Both the position numbers and the translations under genes were made by a program. Below the pieces are notes generated by a model. The model searched no databases and was not told the origin of the DNA. It saw nothing but the letters and a program-made list of their open reading frames with translations. This document shows, piece by piece, positions 46,250-58,309 of a stretch of 64,000 nt of DNA. Every line of letters starts with the position of its first letter. Positions within the stretch are counted from its first letter, which is position 1. The stretch is from Sipunculus nudus (lineage: Eukaryota > Annelida > Sipuncula > Golfingiida > Sipunculidae): contig CM049311.1 in NCBI GenBank assembly GCA_026874595.1, positions 75,528,453 to 75,592,452 of the forward strand, given 5' to 3'.

Positions 46250-48150
46250 ACTTAGATTAATTATTTTAAATGAAAGAGGATTAGGTAATCGGATAAAAAA
46301 AGGAGATCAGTTTTCAGATGGAACAAAGCAAACAATTGTAAAATATTGATTTTACAGGAACCTTTTTGAACTAAAGAAACAGGATATCGATAGTGCAATC
46401 AATGGCATGGGAAACGTTTCTTTTGACATGCAAATTCACTGAGTAAAGGATGTGCCATATGTTTTTAAAAGAAAATTAATCAGATTTGACTTAATTATAT
46501 AGTTCATAAGATGATAGAATCCTAATATTACTAAAACTAGAGATTAAACAAGAAGAATTTAAACTTATTTATAATTATGCACCAAATTAACAAAATAACA
46601 GAGCAAAAAATCTTCTACACAAAATTATATATTATATTAAAGTAATTTTACGGGGTCTTAAACATTATTTCCGATGCAAAATTAGATAACAAGGAGGCAC
46701 AACAGAAATTAGGAAAACAGTAATACAACCCTTTACAGAGATATCAGAATATTTTTCTTTGAAAAATATGTATCCTAAAAAGAAAAGCTTTACCTGGAGG
46801 CTTAAAAGCGAGGATATTAGGAGAAAACTTGATTATTGGTGGATTTAAAACCACCTACAAGATAGTATTAAAGACGTTTGAACTCAAGCTTTCATAAAAC
46901 CAGATCACACTGTTATTTTGTTGGATATTAAAAAAATTAACAGATACAGAGATAAAAGGAAAGAGTAACTTAACACTTAATATTGATTGTTAGATGATGA
47001 TCAATTTATTTCTGGATTCAAGTATAATTGGACCAAAATTATCAGAATTTGAGGGATGAACGAGTTAAATCGGAGATTTTTAAATATAAGATACGCGATA
47101 CTGTATATATATTTAGGTAGAAAGAGCAAAGACAAGAGAGCTAAGAGAAATAACTCTTAAGCATAAATTAACACGATATGAAGATTTGACAAAGAGATAA
47201 TGGATGAAATAATTCAAGTGAAAGCCCAGTTAAAAGAAATAAATTGTATTATAAGATCAAAATACAGGGTTGTATTATAACATCAAAAACAAGATGTTAA
47301 AAAAGGGGGGGGGGGGGAAACAATTCAAATTATTTTTGTCTGTTATATTTTCATCAAGAATATCTTGGTTAAAGCGATATCTGTCACTGGTACAAAGACC
47401 ATGGAAATTATATTTGAAGTCTATTTGCCCTGATATACAGGTTTTATAGAGTAGTAATATAGCATAAAAGATATTGATGTATATCAAATTCCTGAATTTT
47501 AAGGGAAGATTTTAGAAGTTGCAGTCCTCTGCTTTAGGAATATTTAAGTAGTTCCATTGGAGCAGAAGGTTGTGTTGAAAAAAGTTATAATATTAGGGGA
47601 ATCTGTATATTGGTAAAGATTTCTTAATGTTTGAGTAAAAAAAGGTCGAGATTTATTTGATCAACATATAATACCGGTCACTTTTTTGTACAGAAAGACA
47701 TTAAAGGTTCAATTTTATAAATGGTATGCACTAGTCTCGAAGTTTTCCAGTACAAGGTCTCTGATCAATGAACATAAAGGCAGATAGTTCCACTTTCATT
47801 TCAGTATTTTAATAGAAACTTTGTTGATGTGATAAAAGTTCCTTATAGTTTGATATATGCACCTTTCCACCCAAAGTGTGTATATGTACGAAGTGAATGG
47901 AGGCTTATTGCTAGTAAGTTAATCGATCTATTGCCTTTTAAAGTATGTCTGGACACCAAATCAAGAGTGTTTCAGTACAAACTACTAAAGACTGTCCAGC
48001 TAATAATTATTAGTTGCATAAATGGAAAATTAAAGACTCTTGTTTGTGTACATTTTGTATAGATAAACCGAGACACTTATATATCTTTTTTACTATTCTG
48101 AAGAGGCAAACCTTCCGTGGTGTGAAATAGAGATTTTGTGTATAGAGAAA
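46250..48150 (+). pseudogene. decayed L1-like LINE, endonuclease and C-terminal fragments, RT core missing
   Basis: Full of stops and shifts, so read in pieces. 46262-46320 gives LNERGLGNRIKKGDQFS, like the start of an L1/Tx1-type AP endonuclease. Further pieces follow in the family order: NYAPN near 46575; PKKKSFTWR and RRKLDYWWI near 46775-46850; IKPDHTVILLDIK near 46895-46935. These correspond to the endonuclease C-terminal catalytic SDH-type region. 47940-48060 gives VCLDTKSRVFQYKLLKT and a Cys-rich piece, like the L1 C-terminal region. The reverse transcriptase core should lie between, but only about 900 bp remain and no YADD-type motif is seen. A G run lies at 47305-47317. Inactive and old. 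Confidence 0.5.
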
Positions 48151-48433
48151 ATAAAATTAAAATAAGTAAATTTATAGTCCTAAATCGACATCAATTCATC
48201 AGATTTAAGTAAAATAGTTATTTTATTGATCAAACAACATATTTATTTGTGCAGAATGAACCAGAATGGTCCATCACTATCAGAGGCATATGCTAGATTA
48301 GAATATGCACTAAAAATAGCAAGATTACTAAATTAGTGAAGATGGGGTGCCTATGCAGTTAGAAATAGCGAAAATTCTAATCAGATACAATGACTAAATT
48401 TAGGTATTTAACGGAATTTATGTATATGCTGTG

Positions 48434-48436
<3 letters not shown>

Positions 48437-48496
<60 letters not shown>
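48437..48496. repeat. (TA)n microsatellite
   Basis: About 60 bp of TA dinucleotide. Confidence 0.97.
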
Positions 48497-48500
<4 letters not shown>

Positions 48501-48699
48501 TAGGAACAGATTTAGTGAATTAAGCCATGACTTTGAATTAATTGTTGGTTAAACAAATGTTTTGCACACAATATAGCATGCAAACTTTGTATTTTTTTAT
48601 TTAGGTAATGTAAAAAATAGCATAATGACCTCTGATTAACCTATGAAATTATACACTGTTTTTAAATTAAGTTTGTGACGTAATAAACGCAACTTGGTC

Positions 48700-49573
48700 G
48701 CTCATTTGCATACCAGGACGTCAGGCTTTATGAGTCAGAATGAAATTGTTTCTATGAGAACCCTAACAGCGGTCCCATAGGCAATTGGTAAAATTTTTAT
48801 TGGCACATATATTTAGTGGATGAACATTACGACCATGGGCCAAAAGTAAATGCATTGTAGACACTATTGCAACATTATGCATTATAAATCCAGTACCCTG
48901 TGCCTAGATAATAGGCGCAGCATTTTTATGACCCAGTGTATTTTATCATATCATGCGATTTTTTTCAGTCAGTGGGTACATGTATGTGTTACATTTTTTT
49001 ATGTCTCCGTCTCGTGCACACTTAAAATCCTCACTTGGGGCCCTTTGCCTCACTAGGGGCCACGCTGATTAGCTTAGCCAGAATTTTGTTTCGATTGTTT
49101 AACTTTGAAGAGCGATGGGCTTCCACCATTTCGACTTCATATGTTGTGTTCATACCTTTTTTTTCAAACTGGAAAGAGTGCCTTTGACTGAGTCTGAGAT
49201 TTATAATGTTGAAAGTTTCACTGAACTCAACATATGGGACGGCCCATATGTTGAATACATGTTGATATTAAAACTGATTAGATCTTAATGGGTTAATTTG
49301 AAGTACACGTCTGGAAAAGACAACCAATTACTTCTGACGTCGCTGGAAAATACCTTAGTTCAGCGAGGCGGTGATGTGTGGCGCTGACCGTCCCTTGGAC
49401 CTTACCAGTCGATGAAATAGTCGACCAGAGGGCCGTAAATTAGCTATATTAATAATTTGCCGCGAGGTGGCAGTGCCTGTTATAACCGTTGCGACACAGC
49501 AAGAGCAAGTTTGATGGCTCTGTTAGTGGGAGGAATTATATGTCTTAATCATTGCATTGACTGGGCCAGTCTA
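48700..49573. mobile_element. second copy of the hairpin-ended transposon (left end lost)
   Basis: Aligned in the same orientation with 15203-16075. Shared blocks include ATTTGCATA, GAGAACCC/GCCAACAGCGGTCCCA, CCATGGGCCAAA, TTAGTTCAGCGAGGCGG and the right end GACTGGGCCAGTCTA. The first 190 bp of the 15-kb copy, including its terminal hairpin, are absent or unrecognisable, so no target duplication can be checked. A consensus-grade CTCF-like site lies at 49460-49473. The open frame 48850-49056 inside it is unrecognised. Confidence 0.75.
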
Positions 49574-49920
49574 AGTTGTTCTTTGTTATTTTTTTGGTCA
49601 AATATCTGAATATGACAAAAATTTTATTGACAAACCAAGTTCTAGGCTGCACACACGAGTGGAACAACTGTATCATATAAATGTCGTTATATCGGAATGC
49701 GGCATTAAAATATCATTCGGAACAGCTCGACTGACCGTAGCCGATCAGGCCTCGGATGTATGTATGGCCCAATGATACACCACCAATTATGGTAGAGTTC
49801 GCCGGAAATCCACTGGGTTACCATTTCTACTTAATCGTATTACAAAAGATCACAGATTCCACAAAGAAATATTATGTGTATTATGTGGGCTTGATATGAT
49901 TTTAAACATCAAATATGCCA

Positions 49921-50638
49921 GGTTCCGACTACGCTCTTTACACAGCGCTTTACCTATAGGGCTACTTCTTATATCGTAAGGCGCTGTTTGTTATGACCTT
50001 ATATCCTGCTTTGCAACACCAGAGGGGAGCACTGTATTTTTGTCCAATCAGATGAAACTTTGTGCTGGAAGACAAAGCCAAGCTAGGAATACACGGAGCC
50101 AATCATATTCATTTTTTTTTTGAGTGACAGCTCATCCCCCAGCGTAACCGTCTAAACAGGCCACAGGCTCAGAGAGAATTGCCCCTGACGTGGTTTGCTT
50201 AGGGCCTTGGGCACATAGGATGCTCGGCCGGTGAGCTGTAATTCAAACGAAACGTAACAACAAAGGCTGCGTGCACACCTCACTGGCTGGTTTCAGTTCT
50301 GCAGACAACAGATACATGGCTACGCTAACACAGTCATAATGTCATAATCGAATCGGTCGATGATGCGAGAATGCAGAGGGAGCAATTTAAATTCGACCGG
50401 AAACTCATCAAACGGCGCTTGAAGCGCGGCAATGGGCGGAGCCAGGATGCCTGTCGAGTGTTTGTTTATTGGCATCTGATTGGCTGCTTGTCACATTCAA
50501 CGCACGTTTATTTCAGTGGACAACAAACCGCCATCTGGTGTCTAAATATATCATAAACGGTCAAAGCTGGCAGCGTGAAAATCAGTTGCTTCTTTAGAAG
50601 CGCAAGATTTCCGCTGCCTCGGGAGCGTAGGTTCCGAC
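49921..50638. mobile_element. MITE copy B, 700 bp, perfect 9-bp target duplication
   Basis: The element is 49930-50629, flanked by GGTTCCGAC at 49921-49929 and 50630-50638. Its ends are TACGCTCTTTACACAGCGC and, in reverse complement, TACGCTCCCGAGGCAGCGG. It is the longer member of the family at 43188. Its centre (about 50192-50447), missing from copy A, includes GCAATGGGCGGAGCC. The 61-codon open frame at 50371-50556 has no known domain. Best guess is a Mutator-like MITE. Confidence 0.8.
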
Positions 50639-53600
50639 AGTAATTTACCTAGAAAGTTCAGTTGGACTGGGATGGACCTCCTGGCGTGAATTGTATCCTC
50701 GTGCTGTCAAAATCAGTACACCTTGGTTTTCCCCTCTCCTTCTGGGAGTAATGGTCTTACGGCTTTAAAGGTAGAGTATGTCAGGATTGCCAGTACCTGT
50801 ACACAAAATACATTTGTTTGCTCATACAAAGCGCACAACAGGTGTGCAGTTGACCTGACCTTGACCTTGCCTTGCCTTGCTTTAAAACTTTCCATGGCGG
50901 CCCCGTATGTACATCTGAGGTTAGAAGCCAACCGAAGCAAAAAAATTGTCACGAAACTCTTGACATCTAAGACAAAATCCCTTCACCCAACCTGTTTGGG
51001 CCCCAGGTGCTCAACTGGCCAAATAATGAATGGATGTGGTATGTATGTGCGTCGGACGCAAGTAATCTATTGTTTAAACTCACAGCAGCACCTCGGGATC
51101 AGGTATGCCATGGCTCATACAAAAACACTTGAAATGATGTTGAATATGACAACGTATTATACCGAAGCCACTTACCCTGTTGCCACACTAGGTTGTGAAA
51201 ATAGCGTTCAAATTGAGCTTTCATGACTAATATTTCAGATACAAGAAATACTAGAAGATATGAACTAGATATGAAGAAAAAACACGCACGTGGTGAGTAC
51301 AGCTGATTTTTATGCAGCGAGAGAATGCTTCTTTAAGTAGCAACAATGACAAGATTATAAAGCATATTTCGTGCATTTTTAATCACTCTAGTCAACAAAT
51401 ATATTGTTGTCGAGCAAAAACCTGTGAAAAACACTGAATCTGTCAAAGTTGAATGAGCGAATAAGAGGCCCTTATAATAGGGCTGACATTATCAAATTTC
51501 TTGACATTACGTCCCTCGGTTTCAATTGGAACGGTCATTTTTTGTTAATGGCACCTTTTAGGGACACATAAGAAATAATAAATCACGTAAAATTATTGTT
51601 ACGGTCAGAAAGATGGCTGTCAGGTCAGGGCTTACTCCTGTCACACAGCAGCGAATATTGATTTACCTCCGTAAGTGATAGCCGTAAAACTGTCGCCGGA
51701 GACTTTTCCGTGCAAAATAAAGATGATGTATTCCTTCAGTAAATTGTGTGCACTGGTTCCAAAGAAATAATAGAAAACATTTTTACAAAACTTTGCTTTA
51801 ATTTTCATTTTTAGAATAATTGTCCTGTCTTTTGTTTAATGCTGTATTTTATGAAAAAAAAATGTATAAAACATAAGTTCCATTTCATATAATTGTTTTT
51901 TTTTTTCGCTGATCGTGATTCACGACTTATGCCATCCTCGTTTCATGGAAACTGGTTGATCATGTTACATGAAATATAAGAGAAACCTGGATATGAATAT
52001 GTTCTTTCGGAAAAGGACGGAAAAACACCTGTTTTATTGAAATGAGGTGGAAGTTTTATTTGGCGGCAGTGAATTATAACGGATTGATGTTGATTTCAAA
52101 CCTGAATATTTTAATGAATTAGGTTTAGGCGGGTTTGGGGGGTTGGAGGACAAGAACGTGTTGTTATGTTCCTTAAATCTGATGCTGGAGAAAACATGAT
52201 GGAAATTTACGAAAAAAGTAGATATGAAGGAAATCAGGCGGAGTGGGTTAATATAGTAGTTTTTATTGGCCAATTCAGCGACTCTGATCGTCGTTCAGAC
52301 ATCTGCAAATATTCCAGCATGCTGTTCTCCTGATAACGACGGTCACGTGATCTATGTGACCGGTGTGAGGACGATGGATTACAGTTTATCAAGACACATG
52401 TCAGGAGGACCATCATGATCTCCCGAAGACGGAGGAAACCTATTTTCCTGCTAAAAACCCCCATGAAGCTGTTTGCTATGCAGGACAACACTTTGGCGTT
52501 ACGAGGCATTTTATTTGCAATTGCCGGCTACTTGAACTAGTTTGATCGGTACTTTTCATGGCAAAAAAGTACGCCCGAATGTACGTCCGGTGATGGGAGA
52601 TCTTAATTCTTATATGGACTAGAACTGTTGTAATGTCAATGGGTGATCGGTTGGCAAGAGAAAAAGCGCAGCATGAAACAAAAGCCTTATTCCTGTGGCA
52701 TTTTTGTGGTTTAAGGGTAGTTATCCAAACAGTCATGTAAAATAATTTCACAGTCACGCTTCTTTCAAAGCTCATACATATTCATGAACCAGGTTTTAAC
52801 TGCTCCTGTGAATTGTCCAATTACCCTTCGTTTCGCACGGGTCCGCCTGTCCCTAAAAACTGGGACATGTGTTTCATTCATAGTCCAACTGCTTTCCAAT
52901 GAAGTTTTTGGTTTCCGTTAATAAAAAACAAATGTATATTAGCGTGAACTAAACGTGAACATAGAATATGAATTTTAACTGTATATTATCGAAAAGACAT
53001 AGCCATTGGTAAAAGTGAATGGACAGAGCTGTCTTCATTTGCCGCAGTCTGGAGTAAAATAATGGCAGGGTTTTCTTAATGGTCGAATAAGTATTTACCT
53101 ATAACTCTTGGACAGGTTAGGGGCTTATCTAATCTGAACCATTCATGGTGACATTGACACGCCCCCTACAGTTCGGGCCAGTCCTTGGCGCTAACAGTGA
53201 TAGCTGTTCTATAACGAACAGACCTGCATTAAATTTAAATGATGAAAAAACCTGGCTGTTTTGTCTTACTTTATTAGATTTAAAGCAGCAGATGTATAAG
53301 CTTTGGCAATAAATATGGACAAGAGATATGTAGATTTTCTCTCCTTATTTGATTTAAGAGGTAATCGAGGTTAATAGATGGAAAAAGTTAACTATTTTGT
53401 ATCCTTGAAAAGATTACATTATCATGAATTTGTAATGCTAATTCAAAGGATGACATGATCAACTGGGAGGATGTGAATAATTTTCACTTTTTATTTCTTA
53501 ACAGTTTACAAACTTTATCCCTAGGCAGAAGAATATGCTGAACAATTCTTAGATGAAACTGGGAAACGATACCCGGACCTTATCTTCTGTTTGTAATAAA

Positions 53601-54349
53601 GTCCAGATTTGATCGAGTTTATATAAGTTACTATTAATACAAGTAAAAAAACACAAAGTAACCTCGGTATACGTATCAGGATATGATAAATGAAAGGGAA
53701 ATACTCAAAATATGAAAAAAAACTAATTTTGAAATAATGCCTCGTTTTAGTATTTAAGATACAAATCACATAGTACACTTGTATGAGGTACAGAAAACAT
53801 TTTTCATCAGATGAAAAAAAATCCACACTCGTATCATTCCAATCTCGAGTTCATAACCTGGAGAACTAATTCTTATATAGATATTATACAGGACGTGCCT
53901 TTATAAAGAAGAACAGATTTTTGTCTATCAGCCGTTCCTTTGAAGTGTTTCTACTCCCGCTAGCATGTGGTACTTAGCGGCATTATAGAAGCATGAAGAA
54001 ACTGTAACTGCTGTTATAGAACAACTAAAAACAAATTCGATAACAACTAACATATAACCCTGTCTTTCTACAATACTCTGATCTCAGTTTTAACAGAAGT
54101 GCTTTCAAGGCTAAGAAAAAAATTATTGATAAGATGCAAGCACTTTCCATGTTCTTTTTACAGTGATTTTAACCTAATGTCGTTAATAAAAATATGTTCG
54201 ACATTACAAGTGTCATTAATTTTCATGAAGTTTGTCACGGTTACAGTTGAATACATTACTTTTCGGTACTATTCGTTTTATATAAGTTTCAGTCATATTA
54301 GTTTCATAATATGCAGCAAATGAATAAGAATAATACAACTTTTGTCTTT
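50639..54349. other. gene-free stretch, with unrecognised frame at 50723-51226
   Basis: The longest open frame outside the retrotransposon (167 codons, 50723-51226) lies here. It has no domain, repeat or membrane segment I recognise and may be chance. 50848-50868 is a cluster of TGACCT half-sites. Frames on the minus strand at 52.0-52.8 kb and 53.5-53.8 kb are also unrecognised. Confidence 0.45.
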
Positions 54350-54350
54350 A

Positions 54351-54369
54351 TCTCTCTCTCTGTCTTTCG

Positions 54370-54451
<82 letters not shown>
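54351..54451. repeat. compound (CT)n(TA)n microsatellite
   Basis: CT array (54351-54410, with interruptions) running into a TA array (54410-54451). Confidence 0.97.
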
Positions 54452-54453
<2 letters not shown>

Positions 54454-56161
54454 TTTTTTTATCAATCCCCTATTGTGCTTTCTGTTTCGAAACCCAGTTT
54501 TTACAACGGTGGCGTCATATTAGAGAGAAAGGCTCTCAAATGAATCTATGCAATCAATACTACACCATGTTAACAACACAACCCCCTTTCCACTGAAAAC
54601 GTTTTAAAAACACAGCATAAAGTCGTAGGTGTTTATACAGAAAGACACTTGACAGATGGACGAGGTAGGGAGTGTCCCAGAATACCTTGATTGTCCAAAG
54701 TTTTCTGGATCTTCCATTACAACCCAAGATTTACATAGAAAGAGTCCTTTCTGTCTCTACCATAAGGCGATATCTGTTCGCTCCAGCTTCCTTGAATGGT
54801 GGATTGCTGAATAAAGGTGTCAGTTGAATCAATGTTTATTGCGACAGACCATTTCCATGGCCTATCCCGCTTAGTTAGGGAAGCCATAGTTCCTATCAAT
54901 TTTCATTGTCGGTGATGTTGTTTTAACTCTGCCTTGTCAAGGGCAGATTCTGCCCGAATACGGCTCTGCTCGGGGTAAGCTCAGGCCATCCTAATGTTAC
55001 TATCATGTCCATCTTAATGTTGTTGCCCTCTCGTCTTCCCAGCAAGATGCAGGAACTCTAAATACGAATTAACATCAATCACCCTCTGTGCTCTTACACC
55101 TTGTAAAACAGGATCACAACCTATATTTACCGGGGACAGGGACTGTTGAATGAGGATTCCTATATACATCTAATACTTATAAAAAGAATTCGGTTCACGT
55201 TTGTTCGCAATGTTCTCTAAAACCGCGTTGTGTACAATACTGTGCCATACATCATTTTAATGGTTATTATCCCCTCATTGACATAGGCGATATGAAAACA
55301 AATATTTTTTAATGTACATATACTTTTGAGTGAATTTTCCGTTTTTTTACTTAGCACAGCCGAACTGCCTTCGGCAATCACCGGAATGCATGCATCGTGG
55401 TCACTCAAACTCTAACACTAAGGACTATTGTTCATATGAATAACGCTTGCTTTCAATGAGGGATTTTACCCACGTGCGTGGTCAGTAAAATACTTCAAGG
55501 TCCCAATTTAAGAAAAAAAGGGCTGGGATGGGGTGGTTGCGGGGGTTTCAGGCCTCAAAATAGAAACCAGTCAAATATCAACGAAACACTGTATGCCTCC
55601 GCGTCTCATTCCGGTTCGCAATGTAAACCATCATTGACCAGGTCTTCAAGGTAAACCACCTATGATTTTTGCCACGAGCGCAGCGCCACAAAATTACAGT
55701 AAAAAAATATTTGTACATATCGTATTCAGAGAGAATCTCACTAAAATCTATATTTTCTTTTAACGTTATAATAAAAGATGAGCCAACATTCAACATCTCA
55801 GTAAATATATCTCCCAAACCCCAGTAAAAAGCCCGGTATACCGGGTTTATCAGCTAGTGTAATAATAAACGCTGTGTTGTCATTACGTTAAATAAAGCAT
55901 AACCCAATCAAAACCTGTGGTCTGAGAAGTTACGATTCAGATTTTGCTATAAGGTCGAATTTGCATCCGTGGAGTTCGAACATAAATCCTGTGTCGACAG
56001 TAATATATATTGTATTCATGGTTGAGAAAAAATAGCGTGATAATGTAAACAAATGGAAAACTCCAAAGCTGCAAACGCATTTTAGCTAATTCATCATAAT
56101 TGTTGTTATTATTCCGATTGTTTGAAGTTACATGTAAACAGTTCTTAGTCTAAATTATATT
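54452..56161. other. gene-free stretch
   Basis: No gene recognised; short frames on the minus strand (54717-54899, 55217-55408, 55578-55817) are featureless. Confidence 0.5.
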
Positions 56162-56205
56162 TATATATATATATATGTGTGTGTGTGTGTATGTGTGTGT
56201 GTGTG
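56162..56205. repeat. (TA)n(TG)n microsatellite
   Basis: Short TA run followed by an interrupted TG run. Confidence 0.93.
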
Positions 56206-56897
56206 AAACCAAATACAAAGAGTATATTGTTTATAAAAGGTTATAAAGAGCACTTTTTACTTCTGTATAATCCTCATATGTTTCGTAGAATCTATTGTAT
56301 TTTAGTTTTGGTTATATGTAAAATATTATTATTTATTTTATGTAACATGTCCGCCCTAGAGATGTTTAGCTTATACATAACATATAGGAGACATTCAAGA
56401 GATTTATGTATTTTGTGTCCGTAAGAGCCAGTTGTCCCGGTTGCACTCTATATATATATAGTTATTGACCTGTTGGATCATGTAAAATATATAGAAACTA
56501 AAATAAATACAATAAAGTAAAAATAATATAAGTTTTAAAATGGTATCAATATGGTGTATGGTTATGAAATGTGACCTAGATTATGCCTGACTGATTTCTT
56601 GGCCGTCACATATCTCGTGATAGTCAGATGGAGACGGACCGGCGCCAGGCGGCTGTCGGAAAGCCCACGAGTTGGGACTCTAGACGTGGGCACCCCTGGG
56701 ATTGACCTGGCGATACGCTAAATCAGAAAGAAGCTCTGGACCCCGACAAAACACCCACACCAACACGGTCTCAATCAGCTCTGTGTCCTGCCGTGAAGCT
56801 CAAAGCCTTTAGCTGCGCAACACAGTTTCCCCAAGCGCTCATCGACCATTGCATTCTATATGGTCATCTTTAATTTTGTTATATAACAATAGAATAT
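56206..56897. other. gene-free stretch
   Basis: A GC-richer patch at 56.62-56.84 kb has short frames that stop quickly. No gene or repeat recognised. Confidence 0.45.
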
Positions 56898-57425
56898 CGA
56901 TTATCCGAAAAGCTCGGGGGCAGAGGTTTTGTTCGGATTAACGATGGTTCGAATTAACGATTCCGCCCGATTCCCAATTATTGCTATCCTGCCGCCGAGC
57001 ACCAGACTTAACCATCTACTGAAATACACGTATTACAGAAGTCAGTCCAAAATAATAAATATTTTTGTCAAGATTTCCATCATTTTAATAAATTTATCAT
57101 GTAAAATACCTTAAAGTATTTGATCGTTACCTATTCAAATGACCTGCCGTGAACTACAAAATGTGTTGCCATCTCGCGGTGGAAGATTGACTGACCTTTC
57201 AAGTGAGGGGAACGTTAGAACCCGAAAGGATATTAAATGTGTTTTGAATAAAAAAATCGTTAAAAAAGAACGCCAAACGCATCTTAGATACATTTCTGTC
57301 TGGTAAGTTTGCTTTGAGTTTTGGAAGTTGTCGGTGACCGTGGATCTGCCGACGTCGAACTCCCTGGTTAGGTCAAGCTTGCCATCAAGTGACGAGAATT
57401 TGCACTTGGGCTTACGTGACTGCAT
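56898..57425 (-). pseudogene. pogo/Tigger-like transposon remnant (transposase N-terminus)
   Basis: The minus-strand frame 57425-57135 opens with SRKPKCKFSSLDGKLDL and TREFDVGRSTVTD. This resembles the CENP-B-type helix-turn-helix DNA-binding start of pogo/Tigger transposases, with several residues apparently lost between the two pieces. Similarity ends after about 40 residues; no second helix-turn-helix or DDE domain is present. At 56898-56961 the sequence CGATTATCCGAAAAG...GTTCGGATTAACGA resembles the terminal repeat of such elements and would be the far end of a minus-strand copy. The other end is missing, with a hairpin MITE at 57477 in its place. A domesticated gene is unlikely given the truncation. 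Confidence 0.55.
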
Positions 57426-57476
57426 TGATCATAATTATAAGCAGCAATAAAATAGGCAGAGCTGAATCAGTAGCCA

Positions 57477-57657
57477 TATATATTATGTGCAAGGAATCAA
57501 ACGATTGTAAGCATCGTGTTTACTAATTAGTTTCGTCCCGTTGTACGGCACTCTTCAGAACGGTTTGACTGGAGGGGATGTACAATGAACATCCAGATGT
57601 AAACTAATAAGTAAACACAATGCTTACAATCGTTTGATTGCTTACACATAAAATATA
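57477..57657. mobile_element. hairpin MITE with 57-bp arms
   Basis: The left arm 57477-57533 and right arm 57601-57657 are inverted repeats with about seven mismatches over 57 bp; each contains AATCAAACGATTGTAAGCAT. The loop is 67 bp. The outer ends are TATATA-like, compatible with TA insertion as in Tc1/mariner MITEs. Confidence 0.8.
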
Positions 57658-57726
57658 TTTATACGCTCCGGTTATACCATCGAGCACTTTGCCATCAGTG
57701 CATTACATACAGCCAAGAATAAACAA

Positions 57727-57737
57727 TTATATATATA

Positions 57738-57785
<48 letters not shown>
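57727..57785. repeat. (TA)n microsatellite
   Basis: About 59 bp of TA-rich repeat with one TAATTA interruption near its start. Confidence 0.96.
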
Positions 57786-57788
<3 letters not shown>

Positions 57789-58162
57789 TAGAACACTGAT
57801 ATATTGTTTTCTTTGTTCGTGTATTGTTGCTCTGTACTTATGTACAGTTTCTAGTACAGCTTTGCATGCAGTAATTGTCAGTCTCTCTTGTTGTTGCACA
57901 GCAAATGCGTTCGATACAGATGTGTTGTTGTCGATGAATGATGTTCAATGTAAGTATATCACCTCCGCCTCTGCGCAGGAAAAGAAGACCGATGGTCGCA
58001 GTGCCGTTGTAAGTCACCCTGCCGCCAGAGGTCTTTTCAACTCAAAACGAACCTCTCCAGTTATTCACAGTGGTCATAAACTCCTTGGATCATTTACTCC
58101 TGGATTGAGATTGGCACCATTGTAGCCAAGCCTTGGCCAGGGGTTATAGCGCAGTGACACAT

Positions 58163-58231
58163 ATGGCCCAATGGGGTAGGAACCCACAACTTTGCGTACA
58201 AAACCACAGCGACATAGCCGTTACCCCAGCT
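58163..58231 (-). repeat. tRNA-like SINE head (possible)
   Basis: On the minus strand, an A-box-like TAGCTGGGGTAACGGC and a B-box-like GTGGGTTCCTACCCC are about 40 bp apart, as in tRNA-derived SINEs. No conserved body or tail is seen. Confidence 0.4.
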
Positions 58232-58309
58232 ATTCGTGATATCATAAAACCTTCTACATGAGGTAGAGGACATATGTACTTGCCGAAGCTGGTTTGTTTG
58301 ATTATTCAC

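Noticed and set aside
50723-51226. 167-codon open frame as a host gene
   Set aside because: No domain, no splice or promoter context, and it begins in repeat-rich flanking DNA; length alone is weak evidence in 64 kb.
57786-57805. CAGTAGAACACTGATAT as the missing right end of the Tigger remnant
   Set aside because: Its orientation points away from the remnant, so it cannot be that element's right end.
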